Below, in pieces: positions 12,142 to 22,330 of a stretch of DNA of 64,000 nt (its first letter is position 1; every line of letters begins with the position of its first letter). The notes under the pieces were generated by a model. It was not told where the DNA came from. It saw only the letters and a list, made by a program, of their open reading frames with translations, and searched no databases. The stretch comes from Isoetes taiwanensis (lineage: Eukaryota > Streptophyta > Lycopodiopsida > Isoetales > Isoetaceae): positions 7,682,216 through 7,746,215 of the forward strand of contig JAJEKV010000005.1 of assembly GCA_021234155.1 (NCBI GenBank), in the 5' to 3' direction. A program made the position numbers and the translations under genes.

Positions 12142-13644
12142 TGTGACGCTCCCCGGACCTATACGATGCTCCCATCGTATACATACGGGAAATCCCCTCT
12201 TCTACGGCGACAATACCACCGTAGAAAGGCCCTCCGTCTGACTCGGACCACTCGTGATGGCAAGTGGCCGGGTGAAGGACACGGAGGTGTCATTCGTCCC
12301 ACGCCTTCGATGGGAATCCTAATAGCGGAAGCGTACATACAAGGTTAGCACCTGGCAACAACACAATAAATAATATACCACCAGGAAGGGTGGCCCATCA
12401 CCATCAATATGAACACAATGAAACACTAACATATCAAAAGAAATGCATCATGAATATGGGCTCTACCCCAGCTCAGATTCATGGGAATCAACTGACAGTC
12501 AGGGCCTCCAGAGAATCGTCAGACAGAATCATAACAATGGCGTTGGCTGGCATAAAACAATGGCTGGGGTAGTCCACTCCATCCGCCCCTCCTGTGCACA
12601 CTTTGCAGATAGGCTGGAACATGCTCTGGCGTGATTGTAGCCTTCTGGAGACGCAATTCCATGGAATCACCCTATGGAACTACTCCGGGTTACATCTCCC
12701 CCGTCCGATGAGGCAGGTCAGAGAGCCATCCCCTCCCCGAGTATGACAGATCCCTGGGTGTGCTAGAGAACGCGTGCCCCCCTTAGTGACCCCCGCGTTC
12801 GTACCCGACTTACTCCCCTAAATCTAAAGGCCAGCTTACCAGCCCGTTCGAGCCCAGGGCGTCCAAGAATATTGGCCCGACACCTGTGACCCAGGGAGTG
12901 TCAGACCCATACCCGGCCCTTTCCATGACCGGCTATAAGCCTAGCACACTGTAGGAGTCCTGGTAGCCACGCTACGGCAAGACCCCACCCCCGATTCACT
13001 ATCATACCCATTGTTTGGTGCTGAATCACATCATAGCATCCACAGCCAGGTGGGCTCTTGTGCACAGGCCGCAATTACTGGGATTTAAGAGGTTCTAGCT
13101 AGGAACATCACTAGATCTAAATAGCTTTCAGGTCTCTACCCCCCTCTAAACCCATACATCATGGAGGAACAGAAAGAGAGAACAGAATCTGATACAACAT
13201 CCATAATCATCATAACTAGAACATGACAGAGAATCTAATCATCCATATACCTCAAACAAGGGTTAGAATAGCATGCAACTACCTAGAAACTGACCTGTAT
13301 CCTGACTGGACCCGTTATCTTGAAGAACATCCATGGAAAAGGTCAGGTGTTGGGTTGTGATCGCTTCCTCCTCCCTCTGCTCTTCCCAAACTCGAATTTG
13401 GGTGAAACTGGGATGGGGAGCTCAATTTGCCACCCCAAAGATGGCAACCCGCCCTTGGCCAGTCGAGTGAGGCCAAGTGGCACCTTCCTACTGGCCTACA
13501 TAGCTAACTAATACCATTAGTTAGTGTAGTTATGTTAGTTTAATGTCAATAATCCTTCTTAAGTGAATTCCCAATGGTTCCCAATTCCTTGATGACGTGT
13601 CAGGTACGATATATGTATACCATATACTTACATGGAACGTCACA
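12142..13644 (-). repeat. LTR of gypsy-type retrotransposon (copy 1)
   Basis: On the minus strand it starts TGTGACGTTCC (13644) and ends GGGAGCGTCACA-like (12142), giving the TG...CA borders and the short inverted repeat TGTGACG/CGTCACA. It is followed by a Met-tRNA primer-binding site. Long stretches match the LTR at 32431-34065: TTGCGGCCTGTGCA, CACAGGAGGGGCGGATGGAGTGG and the CGTAT...ATACG stem before the 3' end. About 1.5 kb long. No partner LTR of this copy is in the window. Confidence 0.85.
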
Positions 13645-13766
13645 CAAAACACCAGCTGCAATCTATTTTTGGATTTTTGGTTCCCTTTGCCATGATTCAA
13701 AGCACAATTTCATTATAATGGGAAAATTTTTAGTAAACTGGAATTTTTTTATTATGGGGGTTGTAT

Positions 13767-13905
13767 AGACCTTATGCAGGGGTTGTATACACGTGTACAG
13801 TACCCTGTATCATAGACCTTATGCAGGGGTTGTATACACGTGTACAGTACCCTGTATCATAGACCTTATGCAGGGGTTTAGGACACGTGCAGTACCCGTG
13901 TATCA
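13767..13905. repeat. Minisatellite, three ~47-bp units
   Basis: Three tandem copies of a unit containing GACCTTATGCAGGGGTT and TACACGTGTACAGTACC; the third is partly diverged. It lies between the LTR start and the 225-residue ORF. Confidence 0.85.
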
Positions 13906-14016
13906 TACATACATGAATATTTAGAGAATATAATAACACGGTATCATATACCAACTTCCAAATATAGAGACCGAAGTATGAACTATGTATGTCCCTAGTA
14001 ACCTTCCCCCAGGTTC

Positions 14017-14694
14017 CTAACCCCTTCCCCTTCCCCTTTCCCTTCCCCTGCGAGGTCTAACCCATGCATCTGGGTTAGGAGTCAAGAGCTCACGCTCCTC
14101 CCAGCCTGATTCTTCCCACCATATGGGGTACCTAGTCATTAGAAAAAGTAATTCCACAGGATGATACTCACGGAAGAAGAGCGGACCCAACTCCACAAAA
14201 CCGTTGTACACGTTGTAGTACACCCTAATAAGGCCATACATCTGTCCCTTACAAATTTCATGAATGAACTCTGATATGTATGCATCCAGAAAGTGTGCTA
14301 AATATCCAGCACGAAGAAGAGGCCTCAATTGCTGTAGCATCTCGTCCAGATAAGGAGGGGGTTCAAGCATTCCCCTCATTGCAAGTCTCCTATAACATTC
14401 AGATGGATTAATTTCCATCAGTGACTCATGACCACAATCAAATCGCTCCAGAATGAAGTTGATCAACTCCATTGTAAGCTCCTTGGTGGGACTGTGGCGC
14501 AACCTCCACTCAGAAATGGTCCCATAGCTCATCCATTCCAGGCCGCACAGAATGCCTGCAAAATGCCTGGGGCATGCTTGCAGGCCTTCTGGAGTAGCCC
14601 AGGGAGGATTGGGTCCAATCATTTGCAAAAGCAAGCAAGGATCACCAATGGAGCAAGGAACACGTAGCAGAGCAAGTAGCAAGTTCAAGAGCAA
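14017..14694 (-). CDS. Hypothetical protein with C-terminal RG tract, left part of unit 1
   Basis: A 225-residue open frame on the minus strand without internal stops. It is rich in aromatic and hydrophobic helices (HFLDAYISEFIHEICKG, YNVYNGFVELGPLFF, HPVELLFLMTRYP) and ends in an arginine-glycine tail (RGRERGRGRG). I do not recognise the family. A frame at 63611-63973 in unit 2 looks faintly similar over the PVELLFLMTRYP region, so this may be a third component of these units; that needs an alignment. It lies 1.1 kb downstream of the DUF7869-type gene on the same strand. Its C-terminal tail is encoded by a CCCTTCC-rich simple repeat. Confidence 0.5.
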   Translation of the reverse strand: MLLNLLLALLRVPCSIGDPCLLLQMIGPNPPWATPEGLQACPRHFAGILCGLEWMSYGTISEWRLRHSPTKELTMELINFILERFDCGHESLMEINPSECYRRLAMRGMLEPPPYLDEMLQQLRPLLRAGYLAHFLDAYISEFIHEICKGQMYGLIRVYYNVYNGFVELGPLFFREYHPVELLFLMTRYPIWWEESGWEERELLTPNPDAWVRPRRGRERGRGRG

Positions 14695-15057
14695 GCAACA
14701 AGATCAAGTAGCAGGGAGCACGGGAATGAAGTAGCAAGGAACAAGGATCAAGATCAAGTAGCAAGAAGCAATGAACAAGGAAGATCAAGTAGCAAGAAGA
14801 TCAAGGAACAAGGAAGATCAAGTAGCAAGAAGATCAAGGAACAAGGAAGATGAAGGAGCAAGAAGCAAGGATCAAGATCAAGTAGCTGAAGGTGAAAAGT
14901 GAGAAGTGAAAACAAGGTAAAAGAATTTATAGCTACGAGTCCAATAATGTTGAAGTATAATACCAATAATGTTGAAGTATAATACCAATAATGCTGACGT
15001 ATAATACCAATAATGCTCACGTATAATACCAATAATGCTGAAGTATTATACCAATAA
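14600..15057. repeat. Purine-rich repeats and 22-bp minisatellite
   Basis: 14620-14890 is built of AGCAAG and GATCAAG(T)AGCAAGAA words. 14938-15057 holds five copies of a 22-bp unit (CCAATAATGCTGAAGTATAA core). Neither has a recognisable coding function. Confidence 0.75.
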
Positions 15058-15068
15058 TTCTACAACGA

Positions 15069-15313
15069 CTATAAAAGCAGCTCCATATTCGGTAAGTCAT
15101 TCATCTCCCATGGCTTATAATATTTATTAAGATCAGTTTGAGACCATTCTTTGCTCCATGAGCTACAATGATATTAATCGCTGCATACATAAAGGTGTTA
15201 AGTTGGATCCTTACTTACAATCCAAAGCAGAAGGTCGTGAGTGTGATTGCCCCCTTCCTTACTCGTGTTGTGATCCATCTTCTTTGGGTTCCCGAGCCAT
15301 GCCTACGAGCTGA
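15069..15313 (+). CDS. Short Cys-rich ORF behind a TATA box
   Basis: A CTATAAAAG box at 15069 is followed 30-40 bp later by an ATG (15109). One base out of frame from that ATG, an open frame encodes about 60 residues with ECDCPLPYSCCDP near its end and a stop at about 15311. It may be a small gene with a one-base deletion or a chance frame. I recognise no family. Confidence 0.25.
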
Positions 15314-15843
15314 ATGAGCGATCACAATAGCAGGGATTGATGATGAGTGAATCATCGACTCTATAATGCCATCAATAATATGTGCATCTAAATTATATAT
15401 ATGCCATCAATAATGTGTGCATCAGATGTAATGATGTGTATTAAACACCTATTATAAAAGATGTAAGGATGTTAGTATAAGCATAATGGAAGCTAATTGA
15501 TGTATCGACAACGTATTAATTGTTCAAAATGCTTAAGTATTATAGCAAAAGAAATTACATACATGATTATCGAGAACATGACCGAGATTGAGAGCTTTTA
15601 GCTAATGCTATGTCCCCCACATGTCAACAATGTATTTTGGAATCTGAAACAGGTCTTCGGTCTTTTGCCATTTGCATCCCATGCATAATGTATGGCATCT
15701 AACTTCTCATACCTTGATGGATCGATGGATTGGGTCGCCAACGTTTAGTTAAGCAACCTTTGTATAGTCACGACCAACGGGCATCCACCATGATACATAA
15801 ATGTGACCATAATTGGTAGACTCGGATCTAGGATGGCATCTTC
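15314..15843. other. Gene-free AT-rich stretch
   Basis: No supportable frame. It contains paired TGCCATCAATAATATGTGC-like repeats near 15367 and 15403. It probably includes the 3' flank of the minus-strand DUF7869-type gene. Confidence 0.4.
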
Positions 15844-18800
15844 TTACGTAAAAGCCCAACCACGTTGGAGTTTCATCGTCTCCAGTCGGACTAAAACGAA
15901 CATACCTTTAAGTAACATGTGCATGAGGATCAAACTCATCCATAGGCAACACCGGGCGCCCATCTGGCGCCGCCCACAATACGTAGGCAAAGGTCTTACA
16001 AGCACAAATGGCTTCATCGACCTCTGGAGTAAATGCGACTTGTAGAGCTTCTTGCCTTGTACACAACCAAAAGTTGTCATTTTGAGGTCGTCCTGGAGAT
16101 ACATCTTCCAAACACAAAAGAATCTCGTTCCAGTAATCCATAGTTGCTTTGTACTGTCGTGCAAACACACTATCTTCTTGATTTTTGCAGAAGGAATTCC
16201 ATAATGCTATGTACTTGTCTTGTCTTTATGCCAAAGGGGAGATCTTTCAATGTCTTCCTTGGAGGGATATTTTTAGGCACCCCTTTGGTAACGTTGGCTC
16301 ACCATTTTCATCCTCCTTCCACATTCTTATTCCTTTTTCTGGAATCCACTCTTTATGGGTTGGCCGCATCTTATATTGCATAATGGGCCATTTCCCATCC
16401 ATTTTAAATCGGAATAGCAATGGGTCGGTATGGCTGGCTAGGAGGCGTTGGCCTTTATCAGGGATATATCCCTTGACAAAGCCTTTCCAATCTGGAACTT
16501 CATCCACAAAATATGGAACAGGAGACTTTGCATTGCACTTGCTAAACAAGTAAAGCAACTCAGGCAAAGTTAGAGCATCCGATGAACTCATTAACATCGA
16601 AAAGTTCCCAAACAATGCATCAATATCGTCATGAGTATGCCCAACCATCATGAAGCCAACCTGAATCTCATCGAATACCTTAAGCCATGTCAAATAAGAG
16701 AGGTAGGAGAACACATATCTATTTTTATTTTGACCCGATGCATTAAGTAGAGATTTCGAGGAAGAGGATTGAAGCCTTCTAAGTTGCCAGTAGAAGATGA
16801 AGGCATCTTCTCTTGTGTCTGCGCTAGCTTATGCTGCAGTGGTCGAGTATCTTTTAGGGCTTGCATCAATTTGCAATCTGTAGTTCTGCTTCCACACAGA
16901 TCACCGCACTTGTCTTCTTCCGGCAACTCAAGATAGTGTAGGATCCTAGAGAGTGATCCAACATGAAAGTTTGAATCATCCTTCCAAAGATCAAGAGAGA
17001 AATGGCCATAAACCCGTCCACCATGACCATGTGTCAATGCTCCTGTCAAGCTGCTCTTCAAGCGATCTCCTCTCCAAACAGATTTTGCGAGATGGTGACT
17101 TCTTGGCATGGAAAAAATTAGCGGCTATTCTTAGCCAAATGGCGATTTTTTAGGGGGTCTAGGCAATTTTTGCGGCGAATTTTATGAAGAGAGATTTCTT
17201 TTAAAAAAATAAAAAATAGCCGTAGTTAAAACAAGTACTCTATAATTTTTTTAGGATTAGCCAAACACTTTTTCCCCTTTTCCTTAATGAAAAAGGGATT
17301 AGCCTTTCTTTATATTACAATATTTATATATTAGATCATTAATAGCCAAACAAAATGAATTCTTTTTAAAGATTTTTACAGATCGCCACCTACCATCATT
17401 GGTAATAGTAGTTTTTCAAATTATGAATTTCTATTACATATACCACATATGCATCTTAAAAAAGGAGTTGTAAGAGATAACTAATATCCATTTAGATGTC
17501 CGAGTCGGTTGCATAACTTCCTTCAAGGGTTAGAGATAAGTGCAATTTGATCACCGTATCTAGAAGGATGTCGTTGCATTGAATGTAGTTCAGACTATGG
17601 ATGTTATAAGCTATGTTGTGATCTTCTGTTAAAGTTTTTTAATATCATCGCATGTTCCTTGATTGTTGATTGGAATTACATGTAATTTTAGTACAATATA
17701 TGTCTAAAACTATAGAACCTACATTTTTTGCTTTTTCTAATTAGAGAAATAGTCAAGTGAAAGCTTAAATGAATACTTAATTCAAAAGTTTCGCCAAGTC
17801 CAAATACATATAAATGTAATGCTAATAATAACTTTAGCCAAATATATATCATAAAATACTGTAAGATTTTAAAAAATAGCCAAACCATTTTTTATGAAAA
17901 AATATATAATGTGCTTAATTTTTTCCCTGCTTCTTGGTGTGAGTGTTTTGACCTGATCCATCTTATCATGTATTATGCAAAGGTGACTTTCTGGTGAACG
18001 ATGTGATAATGCACGCCAATGCCAATATTGACTCCTACAGGAACGTTGTTCCAACATATGTGCCCGCCGTTGAATTGAAAGGTTGCGCCTCTCCCTTGTA
18101 TCTTTTGTTCTTTCCAATTTCTGCTTGATGACTACACATATGTTACACTTGGAGAATGCTGTATTTTTTGCTATGCTGACGTCTGGAAACTCTTTCTTCC
18201 AAATATTGTAAAAAGAGGGCAAGGTCACACTCTTTCCTGTCAATTCTTCCACCACGGCACCCACTTCCTTATGTATGCTCTTCTTATTAAGGATGGAAGG
18301 AAGTTTGCGAACATTCTCCCTTATATCATCCTTTCCTTTTTTTGCTTCTATGTGGAATGCTCTCCGCATTCTCACTAATGAAGGTATCAAGCACACTTTC
18401 TATAGCTAGTGTCACAGATCTAGGCTTCTTAGAGCTCAGATTACCATGCTCACTTGCTTTTCCACCTAACTTTCGAACCTCTTCCTCCAACTATAAAACG
18501 TGGACCGAGCAACTCCTAAAGCCACGCAGCCATGTGAATTGACAACACTCCACTCCGGAGACCCACTACTTTAAGCCTCCGACCGCCTGCCAGTATAAGT
18601 TACACTCAACACATAAAAAACAAAAGCGTAATCCTGGCACTTTGCTTGATTGAGAATAAAATTCTTTTCTTAAGGCACATACTTGCTCTCGGCTCAGTTT
18701 TTGACACATTAGGTCCTTGCAAATGTTGATTTTAGAGCACTCTTGATTGACTTGGAGCGCACATCCTCTCCCCGCTTGCTATCCCCTTTGGTTCCCTCCC

Positions 18801-19680
18801 CGACCCTCTTCACATATGTATATTTCCTTTTCCTCTTGAATTGGTTCTCAACATCAGCTTCCAAGCACTCAACTTCTGAGTCATCCTGTTCGAGAGCAGC
18901 TCGAGCTTGTAAATGTTGTGAAACTGTCCTACCATCATGAAGCAAAACATCATGGGTCTCCCAGGTTACTAAACTGTTAGCTATAGGCCTCTCAACACAA
19001 GCATGACATGACCTGATATTTTGGTTTCCCGTTGGATCTATTATGTTACCCACTGAAAGCCCGACCTTTGATACACCCAAGAACTCATCGTCTATAGCAT
19101 CCTGAGGATCACTAAAGACTATATTCGCCTCCGAATATTTAGATCCAATGCAGGAGTGAAGAATGTAGCATGGCAAACCTAGTAGATCTGTTCTGGAGTA
19201 GTAGACTGTCTCATCTTCAGGCTTAAACAACCTGAGACCAAGACGGGCAGCTAGATTCTCATGACCTCCAATCTCCTCTACTATTTCGTCTTCTTCATTT
19301 GTTGCTGGGTTGCTTGGTTCACCACAATGAGCAGTGAAACTGATGTCGGCGGGCTACTGACAGATGGTGGACTACTAGATGAATCCTCTTGTGAAGAGGG
19401 TAAATTGAGGGATCTCGAAGACGTGTCTTCACTTGAGGGCCACTCATTTTGTTTTACATCCCTCTTAGGCCACTGAATGAATGTGCCTACTGCTTCACCA
19501 ATGTTATCTGCCCCTCCGCAGAGGACTGGAAGCTCCGTCGATGGGATCACGGACTCCGTGACCTCAATTGCTACATTTGAAGGATCTATTTCCTTCCCAT
19601 GAAGAGTGGTTCTATTCAAAATATGTCCCCGGGCAACAATTGTCCTTCCGATGAATAGGTTGTACAGGGGAAAATTGAAC
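15844..19680 (-). pseudogene. Unit 1: DUF8039-like + DUF7869-type transposon gene, decayed
   Basis: Minus-strand exons in order: 19680-19281 with a DUF8039-like block (GRTIVARGHI, LHGKEIDPSNVAIEV, then NIGEAVGTFIQWPK); 19285-18709, acidic to basic; 18396-17938 (TLPSFYNIWKKEFPDV, FSKCNICVVIKQKLE, CIIHDKMDQVKTLTPR); 17098-16690 (LTGALTHGHGG, FSLDLW, LPRNLYL); 16740-16247 (VGHTHDDIDALFGNFS); 16170-15844. The CIIHDKMD ... THGHG ... GHTHDDID series is typical of the DUF7869 family, found in multicopy, transposon-like genes of animals and non-seed plants. A frameshift near 16738 removes the usual aspartate block after LYL, and a hAT element splits it at 17107-17929. It points away from the palindrome field at 19755-22257, opposite to the methyltransferase-like gene. 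Confidence 0.75.
17107..17929. mobile_element. Non-autonomous hAT-like element in the DUF7869-type gene
   Basis: The ends are inverted: CATGGAAAAAATTA (left) and CAGGGAAAAAATTA (right, reverse-complemented). An 8-bp direct duplication CTTCTTGG flanks it at 17099-17106 and 17930-17937, as for hAT transposons. TAGCCAAA words recur near both ends as subterminal repeats. Removing the insert and one duplication restores the gene frame (LTPR joins SHHLAKSV). It has no transposase. Confidence 0.88.
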
Positions 19681-19754
19681 CTGTTTCAATCAAGCAAGGC
19701 GAAACTTTTTAGAACATATGAATTAGACGAAAAATAAGCAATAAACAAGTAAAA

Positions 19755-20104
19755 GTGGCGCCATTTAGTACACGACAAAATTTTGGTCTAACTTTGGAGC
19801 TAAATGGCGCCATGGCGCCATTTGGTCGAAACAGAGCACTTGGATCAAATGGCGCCATGGCGCCATTTAATCCAAATTCACACCCATGGCACCGGGATAG
19901 GTGTGAATTTGGAACAAATCGCGCCATGGCGCCATTTGATCGAAGTGTGCACCGTTTCGTCCAAATGGCGCCATGGCGCCATTTAGCTCCAAATTCACAC
20001 AATTTCAACCTTGCACCATTTTCAACCGAATGGCGCTATGGCGCCATTGACCAATACACCATTTTAAGGGTATTTGGAATAGAATGGCGCCCTGGCGCCA
20101 TTTG
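19755..20104. repeat. Unit 1 palindrome array A (GGCGCC type)
   Basis: Seven copies or halves of a nested palindrome with core ATGGCGCCATGGCGCCAT, flanked by AAA/TTT, near 19757 (half), 19802, 19848, 19917, 19963, 20033 and 20083. Spacing is irregular (about 45-70 bp), so this is a cluster of dispersed sites rather than a strict satellite. Spacers carry AATTCACAC words. It starts about 75 bp upstream of the first recognised exon of the minus-strand gene. Confidence 0.95.
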
Positions 20105-21385
20105 ATCCAAGTGGGTGACATGAAGCGATTTGGCTTAGCTCCATCACAAAATCAACACGAGGTGCCTATGTTATGCATTCTTGCTCCCATTGCTGTATAT
20201 GTGTCAATAAGAGCAGGCATGCATAACATGGGCACCCCATGCCAACTCTGCTAGTGAAACCAAGTTTCTGTGTCCTAGCAGTATGAAATTCAGCATTTGA
20301 ACACGCTATACACCTATCAGAACATAATTCCTACCAGAAATAGTGGACTTACTTGATATTAGATAGATCCATGGTGATATGTACCGAAAGCGATGATGGA
20401 ACAGGAAAAAGAAGCTAATCCCAGCAGATGAATTCGCAGAGAAATGAGCGCCAAGAAGAAAGCGCCAAGAATCACCTGGGATTTCTGTGAGCGCCAAGAA
20501 GAAAGCGCCGACAAAGACGCATCGCCTTTGCAAAGTTTCGCCACGCTTTGAGAAAAGCAGCGCCTTATGCGAATGCGGCGGCGGTACAAACAAAGCGGAT
20601 TCGAAAGCTAACAACCGCGGTACCCAAAACGCTCTGGCGTTGTGGCATGGTCGCCTTAAGAGGGAGAACGGCGACAAAGAGGGAGCTTTAAATGCAAAGT
20701 ACAATTTTAAAAGCGGACCATTCGACTTTGGACAAGTGGAGGCCAAATTTCAACTTACGGGCGGGAATTTTAAATTTTGTGGTGGCAAATTTTCAAATTA
20801 CGGGCGGGATTTTTGAATTCTATGTTCAAATTTGGGCAGACGGGCGGTAGGGCGGGAAATATTCGAATTTCAAAATTCAATTTTGGGCGGGCATGGGCGA
20901 CCGGACATACACCATGGGCGGCATGGTGGCTGGACCGCCACGGGCGCCGGGCGGGCATGGGCGGCTTAGCGGGCATGGGCGCTGGACAATACAGGGCCCT
21001 AGGCGCCCGCTGTGAGTGCAACAAATAGCGGCCGGCGAAAAAGTTAGTTAAGCCCCATTGTTTTTCTGGAGGACCTCATTTGTGCTTTCGTTTCGGATTC
21101 CGGCTCTCGGCGCCTCGACCCTAGCGCCCGGGCCTTGGCGCCTTCGCCGGCCTGGCGCCCAGCACCTCCAGGAGCCTTGTTTCGCCCTCTGTTTTTAGTA
21201 TTTTCCGGCGCCATTTCCCCACAGTTCATCGCCTCACTCCATCAAGCTACACACCAGTTTCCGGGCCAAATTCAAGGCGCTCAAAATGGAAGTCGACAAT
21301 TAAGGCTACTTTCGAATGTGGAGGCGGCTAACTAACACACCGCCAAAAGGCGCATATGTCATCTACTTGCAGTGCTTCCTTTGGC
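20105..21385. promoter_or_regulatory. GC-rich intergenic region between the divergent unit 1 genes
   Basis: No supportable coding frame. 20448-20511 holds two copies of a GCGCCAAGAAGAAAGCGCC word, and 20820-21010 is rich in GGGCGG/GGGCAT. It lies between palindrome arrays A and B and should contain promoters and first exons of the two divergent genes, but I cannot place a TATA box or start codon with confidence. Confidence 0.4.
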
Positions 21386-22110
21386 CGAAATGGCGCCGCC
21401 GCGCCATTTTAAATCTTGTTGCTGAATTTGGGTCCTGTAGCTGATAAATGGTGCCATGGCGCCATTTGTTGTCCATTAGCTTACATTAGGCTCTTGTTGT
21501 CGGCAAATGGCGCCATCGCGCCATTTGATGTCTAGTCTTAAACTAGTGGCTTGTTGTTGAGAAATGGCGCCGTCGCGCCATTTGATGTCCATTAGCTTAC
21601 ATTAGGGTCCTGTAGCTGATAAATGGCGCCATGGCGCCATTTGACGTCCATTAGCTTACATTAGGCTCTTGTTGTTGGCAAATGGCGCCATCGCGCCATT
21701 TGATGTCTAGTCTTAAACTAGTGGCTTGTTGTTGAGAAATGACGCCGTCGCGCCATTTGATGTCCATTAGCTTACATTAGGGTCCTGTAGCTGATAAATG
21801 GCGCCATGGCGCCATTTGACGTCCATTAGCTTACATTAGGCTCTTGTTGTCGGCAAATGGCGCCATCGCGCCATTTGATGTCTAGTCTTAAACTAGTGGC
21901 TTGTTGCTGAGAAATGGCGCCGTCGCGCCATTTGATGTCCATTAGCTTACATTAGGGTCCTGTAGCTGATAAATGGCGCCATGGCGCCATTTGACGGCCA
22001 TTAGCTTACATTAGGCTCTTGTTGTTGGCAAATGGCGCCATCGCGCCATTTGATGTCCACTCAAACTTGTGGCTTGTTGTTGAGAAATGGCGCCGTCGCG
22101 CCATTTGATG
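21386..22110. repeat. Unit 1 palindrome array B: 175-bp higher-order repeat
   Basis: A regular tandem array. Each ~175-bp unit begins CTGATAAATG (21441, 21616, 21791, 21966) and contains three palindrome variants in fixed order, about 58 bp apart: ATGGCGCCATGGCGCCAT, then ATGGCGCCATCGCGCCAT, then ATGGCGCCGTCGCGCCAT. Spacers are GTCCATTAGCTTACATTAGG and TCTTAAACTAGTGGCTTG. A further diverged site lies at 22232-22256. Confidence 0.95.
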
Positions 22111-22330
22111 TCTATTATCTTACATTTGGGTAGATTGTTCTTGGTATATTGTTGGATTGCTTTCGATTGAATCTCCTTCGAGTCAAACGCATGCGAACTG
22201 CTTCCATGTGCTTATGCAATGAACTCAGATGCAAATGGCACCATGGCGCCATTTGCTTAGTCGTCTGGTCTGTCTACTAGTATCAGTCAGAGTTATTGAT
22301 GCCTTTGTTACTGATGCTTCTTTGTTGCAG

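Noticed and set aside
19709-20105. Frames across the GGCGCC array encoding repeated MAPW/GAMAPF
   Set aside because: Open only because the palindrome contains ATG and few stops; both strands give similar frames, so they are shadows of the repeat.
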